Part shown: in pieces, positions 33,346 through 45,475 of the stretch
How the letters are laid out: each line of letters begins with the position of its first letter
How positions within the stretch are numbered: the first letter of the stretch is position 1
Source: Bromus sterilis
Lineage: Eukaryota; Streptophyta; Magnoliopsida; Poales; Poaceae
Direction of reading: 5' to 3'
NCBI GenBank assembly: GCA_950022295.1
Contig: OX465600.1
Span: forward strand, 234,877,782 to 234,941,781
DNA: 64,000 bases
Translations under genes and position numbers: made by a program
The notes under the pieces: generated by a model
Databases searched by the model: none
What the model saw: only the letters and a program-made list of their open reading frames with translations
Told to the model about the DNA's origin: nothing

Positions 33346-35359
33346 TGTAGGAGATATGCCCAAGAAGCAATAATAAATGTTATTATTTATCTCCATGTTT
33401 GTAATTATGTTTATATTCCATGCTATAACTGCAATGGTTCTCGAGTCTGCAATAACCACGAGGCTCGGAGGAAGACTCATATGCACGTGTGGAATAATAA
33501 ACGGATAAAATATATATTCCTAGTCTCGCCTCTAAGACTAGCTCAAGTGTTGCATGATGGTTCTGTTTTCCTGATCATGGGCATTACTATGCCGGCAACT
33601 TTGAGGGCACAATGTTAGAAGAACATTTGTGTTGAATCGACCCAGATTGATGTTATGCTATGAGATACATTCGTCACCAGTTAATGGATTATAACACAGA
33701 GAAAGTTGAGCATTTGCATAATTCCTTAGACCATGAGAGTATCGAGCTCCTTCGTACTTGCTTCGTGAACTTTGGGGTTTGTTAAACGTCATCTGTGAAA
33801 GGGTGGCTATTACGGCGGCTTACGGGTTCACGGAAAAGTATGACCAGGAACTAGGTAGCTCAAGATTGGGATTTGCTCCTCCGTCGATGGAGAGATATTC
33901 TTTGGGCCCTCTCGGTGTTACAGTATCCACCATCGTCTGGCCAGACACAGTGTGATTTGATCACAGGGATGCCGGAACACGGGAACGAGAAAAGAGAACA
34001 ATACCGGAAACGAGGTAACTGGCATAGTGGACAAGTTGTTGATTCACGGGGATGCCGATAAGTCTCACCTCGGGTGTTTGTAACATATCGCGAAGCAACA
34101 GGAATAGCACACGGCAACTGGAGGTTCACTCGAATATTTATTCGTGTGGGTATAGGGGTCAATATGGGTGTCCACGGCTCCGATGTTGACCATTGATCGA
34201 AAAGCGTTCTGGGTCATGTCTATACTTCACCGAACCTATAGGGTCACACGCTTAAGGGTCATCTATCTGCTGAATACTAGACAGGGAGTCTGAGAGAAAG
34301 TCACCGAAAAGGTTTCGGAGAAAACGGAAAAGTTCCGGAGAGAGAACACCGGAATAGTTTCGGTAAAACCGAAAAGTTGTTTCGGAGTGAACCACTAAGC
34401 CTAAAAGGTTTCGGTAAGCACCTGGTACTTTTGGAGGGTGCCAGAATTGTTCTGGTAACTTCTGGAATTTTTCTGGAGAAAAGAATAAAATATTTTTTTC
34501 GGAAATATTTCGGAGCTGCCGGAAATGTTCCGGAGCTGCCGGAAATGCTTAGATTGCTTTTCGCAGATGAAAATCACTAATCCGAAATTGTTTCGGAACG
34601 CGCCCAAAATCATTTTAGTGGGTATTGGAATTATTCTAAGACCCACAGAAATATTTTCGGATTTTTCGGACGCGAAAAAGTGGTGTTATGAATAGTAAAA
34701 AGTACTAATTGGGATATTTTTGGAAAGCCTTCTAGAAGGACTTGGGAGCCAAGAAAGCCCCCTTGGGTTTCCTATAAATAGAGGTGTGAGGGCAGCCCCA
34801 TATCCTTGATCCAAGCTCTCCCTTGAGTTCTATACAAATGCCATGCATGATCTGGCTTTCTCTCTCCCTCCCAGCGAAATAGTTTCGTAGAGCCGAAAGG
34901 CTGTCTAGGTTCCGGCAGGAACTAGTTCTGGACGGCGAAGCCCTGTCGGATAGCTGACACCGTATGTGTGCAACCCCGTAGAGAGGTCGTAGTTTCGATC
35001 TTTTGCCCGAAGGGATGTCCAAATTATCGTTCGAGTTTCAAGGGTCCTCCCGAAGGGCTGTCCGAGTTACCGATCGAGTTTCGAGGGGCCTCCCGAAGGG
35101 CTGTCCGTGACACCGTCCGAGGGACTGTCCGACCGCCTCCTGGAGCGCTGTTCGAGGAGCAGACGAGGGAGAACATCCTCGCGGTTGGGAGGTTGTAAAT
35201 CCTATCTGCGGGGATCTGCACCGAGGATCTACATCGACTCTACTTCCGCTGCGCTACGAGTCGGTAACGATCAGATCAAAACCTTGTATGCAGTCTCCAT
35301 AGTGGTCCTGGGCGTGTTCGTAGTGCGGAAATTTTTGTTTTCTGTTGCGTTCCCCTACA
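33346..35359 (+). repeat. Copia 5' LTR
   Basis: TATA box TATAAATA at 34773-34780. The stretch 34300-34660 is packed with TTCGG/CCGGAA motifs in both orientations, a feature of this LTR group. Short ORFs (for example 34377-34580) recur in the other LTR and are part of the LTR, not genes. Confidence 0.9.
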
Positions 35360-38300
35360 GTGGTATCAGATCCGGGCTATGTGTAGATGCATGTTGCGAT
35401 CTAGAATACATAGAGATGTATGGGTATTGCATAATATAATTTTGGAGTAGATTAGATCTATTGCTGAAAATTATTTATGACGGTGGCAGATGAAATCTGT
35501 TACTCGATGTTCTTGTTGCTTCCCTAGAATTTGCATATTTCTGATGTCGATAACAGTATGGTGGAGTTTCAAAGTTCTGGCAATCTGCGATCCTGATTGA
35601 TCAAAGAAGTGCTAACAGTTCGTTGAATTCCACCGTAGTTAGAGAAAGAAGAAATTTCACAGACTAAAGGGCAATGCAGATATGATCTGCACGGGGATCA
35701 CGCGTATGATGAAGTTCAGTATGGGGTTCGAGACTTTATTATCTCGTGCTTCATACACCCCGCGATGTTAATCTAGCGACTTGAATAATCATACTTGATG
35801 ATAAAATGTTGGTAGCTGCGGTTTGGTTGAAACCTTAGAAGCCACGTAAAATAAAAAATTTCCTAAACCGATTAGAGGCGTCTAACTTGGTTTTGCAGGA
35901 TGTGCATGTGATGTGGTATAGCAAAGTTCATATTAATTTGATTATGTATGAGATGACTATATAATGTAAATTTATTAACATGACCTGCGTGTCATGATTC
36001 GGCATGATGGCTGGAGCCATATGATTGTCACTTTAATGACCTGCGAGTCAACCTTATGTAATGCACTTATTTTATTAGCTATAGAGATAGCAATATTATT
36101 TGGTGCATCGACAAGGTGGTGGCAAACTTCGCGAAGGTGAACTCCGACGCAAATGCCAAAGACGAAGAAATACTTGACTTCTCCGTCAGAAGGGGCTATA
36201 CCATATCATGCAATTATGAATTACCTGAGATGTTTATCCCTTAAGTTGCACCCTTCTTGATTGCGCGGTAGTCGCTTTTTATTAGGGTGATCTCTCACTT
36301 AAAATATCAAGTAGTTAGTGTTCTCCCAAATGTAGCACCGTCACAGCATCTATCCTTTCGGGGTGCGCCATGGATGCATGGGTACGAACGACTGGAGAAA
36401 TGTAAGGCGGGTGAGGTCAGACCTCGCAGCAAGATCACTTGGTTGTCTTGACGTTCATGGCAGGATCGTCCTGATCTCGGAACACACGCATCGAAAGATG
36501 AACAAGAGTCACATAGAGATGTGATCGGCAAGTTGCCCTACCAAATCAAAATCCTCGTCATGAGATGATGATTCTATGGCGTTGTATTGATATTTGGATC
36601 TTGAATCACTCATAATCAATTTTGCGAGATATTGATTTGAGTGGGAGCGCATTTTAGAATTAACTTGTTTAATTCTGAGTGCAATTAATTATGAACATTG
36701 TCTAAGTATAATTTGCATAATAGTTGTAGAATAATGGCTCGTGTTTCCACCTTCCCTATTAAATTTGAATAAGCTGTTAAATATCTGGTCAAAACTTTAC
36801 GGTTGGTAACGTAATGTGAGGATTGTCCTCAAGAGTGCCGAGAAGGATTTTGTCCTATCGCATGCTTTCGGTGTCCTCCCGCTAATGCTATGGATGATGT
36901 GACTCTCATCCTTCGATCCAAAAGCTAGAATTCCATTGTGGTCAAGTGCAATACGTTTGCTTCCATAAAACCCGAACTTCACAAGTTTTGGGATAGTTAT
37001 GTAATATTCATGGAACTGAAAATTGTTTTCAGATACAGACAAAGGCAAAAAGATATGAGATATCCAAAGCAACATTTGTTTGCAAAGTATTAGTAAAGTG
37101 TTTACTGGGCATTTGACTGATAAGAGAGGGATCCAGAAGAACGCCTGTCATATGATGAAGGTGAATAAAACAAACAACTTAAAGAGAAAGGAAATGTCCC
37201 AAGGGTGTTAGTATGACTCACACGCCTAGGAAGTCCGGGGCTAATGCCACTCTTAAAGTTGGGTGCTTCTTCTGAGAGTAGGAGAAATATATTGAAAGTT
37301 AAACTGTTAAAAGTATAAGGGCAAAAAGAAAGAAGACTGGAATGTCCAGCTCATGTATAAGAGTCATGAAAGTTATTTATGTATGGAAGGCTGGTCAAAA
37401 ATAAATAGTTCTTGGGAATTGTGATTAAACAGTTAGTCCATAATTCTTGGGTATTATGATTAAAAGTTGATCACAAGAATACCTGCTCGATTGCATTCTG
37501 TTGCAACTCGATGCAAGAACCACTATGGCCTAAAAGACTTGCCAGTAATGAGGTTTAGATACGCGCTGGGAACATAGTAAAAGTTACTATACCTTCCATC
37601 GGTGTATCACCATCTGTATTTATTTTCATAATTTGTTTTAGAGTTTTATACACTCTAGCCCATTGCATAAAGTATGTTGCAAGAAGGTTGTTCATAAAAG
37701 AACAATTGTTGTTCAGTATTATGAATAACATAAAGGGCCATGCTTCCATCGGGGATGGGATGTATGTTACGAATATTGATGGTAATATGATACATCCATA
37801 ACAATGACGCTAAATGTCGAAAGACTAAAAGAATACCACATATGTGTGGCACTGCATTTGGTCACATTGGAGAAACCCGCATGGAGAAATTCCATAATGA
37901 TGGATTTTGAAGTCATTTGATTATGAATCATCTCACACTTGCAACTTTCGTCCGAAAAGTTAAGTGACTGAAATACCGTTCACAGGCCATGAGGAACGAA
38001 CAACAAACTTATTGGTGATCATACATTTGATGTGTGTAGTCCGATAAATGTTGTTAGTAGTGGATTTATCTATCTTCAGAAAAGACTCAAGTAGATATAT
38101 GGATATTTACTTGATAAGACGTAAGTCTGGATCTTTTGAAATCATTCGAAAGGTTTTCAAAAATGAAGTGAAAGTTATTGTGACAAGAAAATTATGTTTC
38201 TACAATTCGATTGCAGAAAGGAATTTTTGAGTTACAAGTTTAGCCAATGTCTGATGAGTTGTGAAAAGAGTTTTCATAACTTGCACCTCCCGGAACACCA

Positions 38301-40438
38301 CTGCAAGTGGAATGTCCTTGAAGATGTAATCAAACCATTTATGACATGGTAAGATCAAAGATGACATAAATCAATTTTCCATTATCCCTTTTAATGTAAT
38401 GCTTTAGAGACTGCGGCTTTTACACTGAAAGGAGCGCCATCAGGTCTGTTGAAATGACGCCATGGTATGGTACGCCCAACCATGTTTTATCTTTTCTTAA
38501 CATTTGGAATATGGGGCTTGTGTAAACTGTTTACAAACCTATTCCAAATCAGACAAGTGCTACTTTGTAGGTTATCCCAAATTATTGGGAATTCCTCCAC
38601 CACTATACCGAGGCAAAAGGTTTTGCCACAAAGAACGGTATGCTTTTAAAGAGAATGGTTCTTGCAAAAAGGTGAGTCGGAGGACAGTGCAACTCGACGA
38701 GATAACAGTATCTTCGTCATCAGATCAAAGGAAAGGAACCTTGGAAGTGATTCCAGAGTTTCCTACTATGACTGATACGGAAGCCTCTACATGAGATGTA
38801 TGGACTTCGGTCAAACTTGCAACTGAGCCACGTAGGCAAAACTCGTGCAAACCTCTCAGGTGCGCAAACGAGATATTGTTGTTAGACAACAACATACCTA
38901 CGATAATCAAGGAAGCGATGATGGGCCCTGACTCCGGAATTGGCTAAATGCCAATACAAATCCGAGATAGTTTCCATATACGTAATTCAAGATTGTATCT
39001 TGATGGACCATTCGGAAGACTTAGAGTCTAACGAATATTAATGGAACTATAAACTGATACGGATAAAAATGTTTTATCCATAAAGCTCGACTTGTTGCTT
39101 ATAACAATTTCAAGGAATTAACTACGGCGAGATTGTCTCTCCGTAGCGATGCTTAAAGTCGGTTCGGGTTAAACTAGCAATTAATACGTATTTCATTCAT
39201 GAGATATGAAACATCGATGACAAAAGGATTTCCATGAGATGGAAATACTGCCTTGGAGATACAGTCCAAGGTATTTTGTCAGTCCAGAGGATGCTAGTAA
39301 GTATGCAAACTTCAGAGTTCCTTCGATGGACAAAAGAGAGCATAATGGAGTTGGAATCTTCGTTTTTGATGAAATAATCAAAAGAGTTTGATTTCATCGA
39401 TGGATAACGAAGATGCTTGTGGCTACAAGAAAGTAAGTGGGAGCATAATAATATTTCTAAAAACCTTGTGTGCCTAAAACATTGTTAATTGGAAATAATA
39501 TAAATTTCTTGACACAAATTAAGACTTCATTGAAAATAGTTTTTCGACGAAGTGCTTGGGCTAAGTAGTCTTGATATTAGGCATAATTATCTACGAGATA
39601 TAATTGCCTAATAGGGCTAAGCCAAAATACATATTGACAAGATGCTAAAACAGTTTAGCGTTAAAAACGCCAAGGAGTGATTCTTGCCGAAGTCACATGG
39701 AAAGAGTTTTTGCAAGACTCGGTGTCCTAAAACACTGATGAGAAAAATACATGATGGATATTCCATACACCTTTGTGTTTGGATTAATCATGTATTCCAT
39801 GGTATATAAAACAACCAGATATGTCCAGTACTCCCAAGTTGTTGCGAGTATAGATACCAAAGTGATCAAAGTACTGATCATGGGACAAAAGTGAAAAATG
39901 TCATTGAGTACTAAAGTAGCACTGATGACATGTTTTCTCGCAAGAAGAGATTATGAAGTGCTTGTTTTTTCGATCTAAGTTAAGGGTTTTTGTGTGATAC
40001 ACGATATGGTGGCACAGTAAGTTGGAATTGTTCCAAACAGGTTACTGTGGCAAATTCTATAACAAAGGCTGAGTATGATGAAGCTTTAGAAGCGACAAAG
40101 AAGATGTTGAATCATATAGTTCATTCATGAACTTAGTATGGTTCCAAGATGGCTTTGGTCAATGGAACACTATTGAAGATAGTTGCTCCATAGCTCAGTC
40201 TGAGGAATCAAGGTTCGACCAGTGATTCACATATATACAAAGCCCAGTCCACACAAAATATGATTTTTGTGAAAGCGTGAAAACGCGAGGATATGCAAAG
40301 ATACACACGGAGCTGAAGTTGTCAGATTCGTTGGACATCAGGCTATACCACAAGCGGAGCATATTTTACACCAGTATGCCATAGGTGTAAAGTGCATTAG
40401 CATTGACTAGATTATTGACTCTAGTGCAAGTGGGAGTC
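35360..40438 (+). pseudogene. degenerate Copia gag-pol
   Basis: No ORF exceeds about 100 codons, but fragments appear in Copia order. Near 37190 is a gag zinc-knuckle-like relic. At 38560-38700 KSDKCYFVGYP and a following VQLDEI mark the integrase C-terminal region. At 39750-39870 the frame reads MDIPYTFVFGLIMYSM, as in the end of Copia reverse transcriptase. At 40008-40115 GGTVSWNCSKQVTVANS and AEYDEALEATKKM mark RNase H. Integrase before reverse transcriptase confirms Copia order. The catalytic YVDD of the polymerase is not recognisable. Stops and shifts are scattered throughout, so no product is possible. Confidence 0.7.
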
Positions 40439-42451
40439 TGTAGGAGATATGCCCTAGAGGCAATAATAAATGTTATTATTTATCTCCATGTTTGTAATTA
40501 TGTTTATATTCCATGCTATAACTGCAATGGTTCTCGAGTCTGCAATAACCACGAGGCTCGGAGGAAGACTCATATGCACGTGTGGAATAATAAACAGATA
40601 AAATATATATTCCTAGTCTCGCCTCTAAGACTAGCTCAAGTGTTGCATGATGGTTCTGTTTTCCTGATCATGGGCATTACTATGCCGGCAACTTTGAGGG
40701 CACAATGTTAGAAGAACATTTGTGTTGAATCGACCCAGATTGATGTTATGCTATGAGATACATTCGTCACCAGTTAATGGATTATAACACAGAGAAAGTT
40801 GAGCATTTGCATAATTCCTTAGACCATGAGAGTATCGAGCTCCTTCGTACTTGCTTCGTGAACTTTGGGGTTTGTTAAACGTCATCTGTGAAAGGGTGGC
40901 TATTACGGCGGCTTACGGGTTCACGGAAAAGTATGACCAGGAACTAGGTAGCTCAAGATTGGGATTTGCTCCTCCGTCGATGGAGAGATATTCTTTGGGC
41001 CCTCTCGGTGTTACAGTATCCACCATCGTCTGGCCAGACACAGTGTGATTTGATCACAGGGATGCCGGAACACGGGAACGAGAAAAGAGAACAATACCGG
41101 AAACGAGGTAACTGGCATAGTGACAAGTTGTTGATTCACGGGGATGCCGATAAGTCTCACCTCGGGTGTTTGTAACATATCGCGAAGCAACAGGAATAGC
41201 ACACGGCAACTGGAGGTTCACTCGAATATTTATTCGTGTGGGTATATGGGTCAATATGGGTGTCCACGGCTCCGATGTTGACCATTGATCGAAAAGCGTT
41301 CTGGGTCATGTCTATACTTCACCGAACCTATAGGGTCACACGCTTAAGGGTCATCTATCTGCTGAATACTAGACAGGGAGTCTGAGAGAAAGTCACCGAA
41401 AAGGTTTCGGAGAAAACGGAAAAGTTCCGGAGAGAGAACACCGGAATAGTTTCGGTAAAACCGAAAAGTTGTTTCGGAGTGAACCACTAAGCCGAAAAGG
41501 TTTCGGTAAGCACCTGGTACTTTTGGAGGGTGCCAGAATTGTTCTGGTAACTTCTGGAATTTTTCTGGAGAAAAGAATAAAATATTTTTTTCGGAAATAT
41601 TTCGGAGCTGCCGGAAATGTTCCGGAGCTGCCGGAAATGCTTAGATTGCTTTTCGCAGATGAAAATCACTAATCCGAAATTGTTTCGGAACGCGCCCAAA
41701 ATCATTTTAGTGGGTATTGGAATTATTCTAAGACCCACAGAAATATTTTCGGATTTTTCGGACGCGAAAAAGTGGTGTTATGAATAGTAAAAAGTACTAC
41801 TTGGGATATTTTTGGAAAGCCTTCTAGAAGGACTTGGGAGCCAAGAAAGCCCCCTTGGGTTTCCTATAAATAGAGGTGTGAGGGCAGCCCCATATCCTTG
41901 ATCCAAGCTCTCCCTTGAGTTCTATACAAATGCCATGCATGATCTGGCTTTCTCTCTCCCTCCCAGCGAAATAGTTTCGTAGAGCCGAAAGGCTGTCTAG
42001 GTTCCGGCAGGAACTAGTTCTGGACGGCGAAGCCCTGTCGGATAGCTGATACCGTATGTGTGCAACCCCGTAGAGACGTCGTAGTTTCGATCTTTTGCCC
42101 GAAGGGCTGTCCAAATTATCGTTCGAGTTTCAAGGGTCCTCCCGAAGGGCTGTCCGAGTTACCGATCGAGTTTCGAGGGGCCTCCCGAAGGGCTGTCCGT
42201 GACACCGTCCGAGGGACTGTCCGACCGCCTCCTGGAGCGCTGTTCGAGGAGCAGACGAGGGAGAACATCCTCGCGGTTGGGAGGTTGTAAATCCTAGCTG
42301 CGGGGATCTGCACCGACGATCTACATCGACTCTACTTCCGCTGCGCTACGAGTCGGTAACGATCAGATCAAAACCTTGTATGCAGTCTCCATAGTGGTCC
42401 TGGGCGTGTTCGTAGTGCGGAAATTTTTGTTTTCTGTTGCGTTCCCCTACA
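40439..42451 (+). repeat. Copia 3' LTR
   Basis: A 2013-bp near-identical partner of 33346-35359; TATA box at 41865-41872. One single-base deletion relative to the 5' copy lies near 41120. Confidence 0.9.
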
Positions 42452-42456
42452 CAAGG

Positions 42457-42843
42457 CACATATGTAATTCTTTCTGATGTTGCTATGTTGAGTTTTCTGG
42501 GATCTGATGGATTATGAGATTATGTTCAGATTGTGATGAGTAATATATTTGGTTCTTCTCCTTTTTTATTTTATTTCTCGAGTAATTCTTGCATGTTCTC
42601 CGTTGTTGTTTGTTGCTTTGGCCAAGTAGTAGGTAGTAACTCCAAGAGGGAGAGTTATGCATGATTGTGGGTTAATGCCCCCTGATGACTAGCTTGAGTG
42701 ACAGAAACATGAGCCTAGGGGATGTGATGTTGCCACAAGGAGGAAAACAACGGTGCTTGTAACCGCGGCTGCAAGGATTTTTTAATTTACGCAAAGTTCT
42801 TTTAATGCAGTTGTTTGTTCCTCTGGGTTTACACTTTGGGTGG
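42457..42843 (+). repeat. Sabrina-B 5' LTR, piece 2
   Basis: Resumes after the Copia element and ends TTTGGGTGG, with the Tat-2 target site GGTGG (42839-42843). The uninterrupted text is in the 3' LTR near 60870-60890. Confidence 0.85.
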
Positions 42844-43291
42844 TGACGAGGGGGTGACCCCACGACTCCTACGGATGAGCCTACCCGATGTACCCGAAGA
42901 CAGAAGGCCCACGAAGATGTCGCCTGAGCCCATCCTTGGCCCACTAGTGGCACCGACGTAGGAGTCCGCGACTCATACGGAAGGTGGAAACTTGCCGTAC
43001 GGAACAAGATCAAGGTTAGGAAATCTCATCTGTAATCCAGGACGGACTCCCCGAGACCTAGCCTAGTATATAAGGGCTTGTAGGGGAGACGTCAAGGGAC
43101 AAGAAATACACAATCTATAACCCTAGCCTTGTGCGCACTAGCCTTGGCTCCCCTGTAATCGCCATCTCCAATCAATAACATCGAGCAGGAATGTATCCTC
43201 CTGTTAGCTGACGAGCTATCGCCCAACCTGTGCCTCTCATGACTAACCCAGGGTCCCTGACCATGGGATTTTCCGGGGTACATCCCCGTCA
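42844..43291 (+). repeat. Tat-2 5' LTR
   Basis: TGACGAGGGGGTG to CCCCGTCA, TATA box TATATAAG at 43067-43074, followed by primer-binding site TGGCGCCGTCTGTGGGAA at 43294-43311. Confidence 0.9.
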
Positions 43292-43311
43292 ATTGGCGCC
43301 GTCTGTGGGAA

Positions 43312-44207
43312 CTACACAGGTTGGAATTACGATCTCGGTGGTTCCGTCTCCAGCAAGCCACAACTCAAGAGCAAGAACCAGATGCAATCCACCTGAGGAA
43401 TTCAAGATCACGGCCAATATCTTTGTCACCCCAACAAGATCGCTCAGTTTGCAGCCGTGTCAAGACCAATACTACGGCGGCAACCGAGCCCACCGCCAAC
43501 GAAGGAGAACTCGACGACCCAAAAGAAAGGCGCGAAGGCTCCACACGGAGATCCCGATCGAAGAACTGCAGCACGAAGAAGAGGACCTGCCGACCACTCG
43601 ATGACCCACCGCCACCCAGGCACCCACCGCACAACAAGACACCGACTCCGAGCTCGAGATCAGCGACCGCCAAGATCATCGCCAACAAGGAAGAAATCGA
43701 CAACTCAGAAGACAGGCGCGAGGATCCAGCGAAGAGACCCCACTCGACGAGTCGACCTATACAACCACGTGCTCGCCGACCACCCGACGACCCGCCGCCG
43801 CGCGGACAGCCGCCAACCGCCAGGACAACGACTTCGAGACTCAAACCGGCGAATACTACGACCCAGATCGAAGGCCAGACGAATTCGCCAATATCATAAG
43901 GAACCAGAATCTAAGCGAAGGGATCGAAGTCGACCCGCGAGCTCACGAGCACCCAGCGGACCACGCGCTGTTCTTCCGAATCTCAAGGAGGAAACGGCAC
44001 GCCGGATCCAGCAAGATCACGGTCAGGGAATAGCTAGAAGGACCCTGCACGATCCATTGCTTCGAAGACAACTGGGGAAACATCCGATCGAGCCACACTC
44101 TAGGAGACTGCCGCCTGTTCAACGAACTCGCCGACAGCCTCAAGGAGGAAAAACAACAATAAGCCAAGCGCACCCGACAAGCCGAGCAGTCGCTGACTCA
44201 AGGATAG
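43312..44207 (+). pseudogene. Tat-2 gag remnant with internal duplication
   Basis: The N-terminal part is Arg/Pro-rich, and a segment of about 180 bp appears twice in tandem (about 43480-43660 and 43661-43840; DDPPPPRHPP in one, DDPPPRGQPP in the other). The YYDPDRRPDEF motif shared with Tat-1 follows, then GPCTIHCFEDN. In-frame stops include TAG near 44030, TAA near 44160 and TAG near 44205. As in Tat-1, the capsid core is missing between these motifs. Confidence 0.6.
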
Positions 44208-45440
44208 GTGTACACAATTCAAGAAGGCAGGGTATCGCAAGCCCAACAGGACGCCTACACCCTCCAGGCTAGAGCAGCCGAGAACCTAAACGCAGTCGAA
44301 GTCTACCAGCTACACGACGCAGAAACCAGCATCACGTTCTCCCAGAACGATCACCCACCTGCAGTCCCAAGACCGGGGCACGCGCCCCTGGTACTCGACG
44401 CTCAAATTGGAGGGTACGACATTGACAGAATCTTCATAAACGGAGGCAGCAGCATGAACATAATCTTCGCCAGTACCCTACGCAAGATGCTGATCCGGCA
44501 ATCAGTATGGAAGAAATCAAGTACCGTTTTATACGGACTAGTCCCAGGAGAAGCAGCTACTTCCCTTGGACTAATCGAGCTCGAAGTCTTCTTCGGCAGC
44601 AGACGCAATTTCGCAAGACACACCCTCGAGTTTGAAGTACTCGATTGGCAATCACAGTATCACGCCATATTGTGACGTCCAGCGTTCGCACAATTCATGG
44701 TGATTCCGCACTACGCCTACCTCAAACTCAAGATGCCAGGATCCGCGGGCGTCATCACAGTCAACGGGAGCTTCACTAAATCAGACAAATGCGACCGCGA
44801 TTTCTACAAAGCCTCCGACACCTTCGGAGCCGAGCAAGAACTCACAGAAACAGTCATGGCGACAGATAAAAGCACCTTCCCACTAGCAAGCCGAAGCGAG
44901 TCAAAAGAGTATGGAAGGGACTCCAGGATCGACAGCGACGCGGTCAACCACCAGGTACACCCGACGGACTCAGGAAAAGCAGGCCGCCCCAAAATGCCCT
45001 TCGGCTTAAGCAATGCAGGAACAGTACACCAGCGAATGGCGCAATCACACATGAGAAACCGGATTAGTGGAAACATTCAGGCCTACATAGGCGAGATCAT
45101 CACCACAATCAAAGAAATCGGAACAGAAGCAGACACAGAGGATGACAACACAGGTGAACCAGCACAAGTGGCAGCCGCAAACCCAATAGTTAACGAAGAA
45201 GCCAACAACGCAGTCGAGGAGCCAGAGCCAGCCGAACCAGAGGACCCATCTTGGAGAGAGCCACTCCGCAGGTTCCTAATCGACGGCACCCTACCACAGG
45301 ACGTCGCCAAACGCATTAGTCGGCGCTCAAACATTCACAGTAATCAACGGATAACTCTACAAGCACGACATTTCCCAGGTCCTACAAAAATTCATAGACG
45401 AGGAAGACGGCAAGACCCTACTACTGGAGATCCAACGAAG
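44208..45440 (+). pseudogene. Tat-2 protease joined to scraps of reverse transcriptase
   Basis: One frame with a single TGA (44673-44675). The protease segment is well aligned with Tat-1, but its active site reads FINGGSSMNI: Asp has become Asn. After HPTDSGKAG the text jumps to MPFGLSNAG, so about 530 bp of reverse transcriptase is missing. Soon after, the position of YVDD reads AYIGE, and the sequence jumps to the linker before integrase (GEPAQVAAAN), removing about 1.3 kb including both RNase H domains. Neither protease nor polymerase can work. Confidence 0.75.
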
Positions 45441-45475
45441 GCACCTGCGGGCACCATGACTGCAGTCGAGAACTC

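Larger units (their letters stand above)
33346..42451 (+). mobile_element. Copia retrotransposon, BARE/Angela-like, non-functional interior
   Basis: Perfect target-site duplication CAAGG (33341-33345, 42452-42456). LTRs of 2014 bp (33346-35359) and 2013 bp (40439-42451) begin TGTAGGAGATATGCCC and end CCCCTACA. The primer-binding site is TGGTATCAGATC (35361-35372), complementary to initiator Met-tRNA apart from a late mismatch; the polypurine tract is GTGCAAGTGGGAGTC (40424-40438). I count only about a dozen LTR differences (under 1 percent), so insertion was recent, yet the pol region is full of stops. Confidence 0.9.

Noticed and set aside
34377..34580. Small ORFs repeated at 41469-41672 as a possible gene pair
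   Set aside because: They are the same position in the two LTRs of one Copia element; repetition reflects LTR identity, not gene conservation.
35361..35372. tRNA gene suggested by TGGTATCAGA
   Set aside because: This is a primer-binding site complementary to the tRNA 3' end; no cloverleaf or A/B boxes surround it. The same holds for 17350-17361 and the TGGCGCC sites.
43457..44272. 271-codon plus-strand ORF in Tat-2
   Set aside because: It is rich in Arg and Pro and overlaps the gag frame conserved between Tat-1 and Tat-2. The conserved motif YYDPDRRPDEF is in another frame, so this is a shadow.
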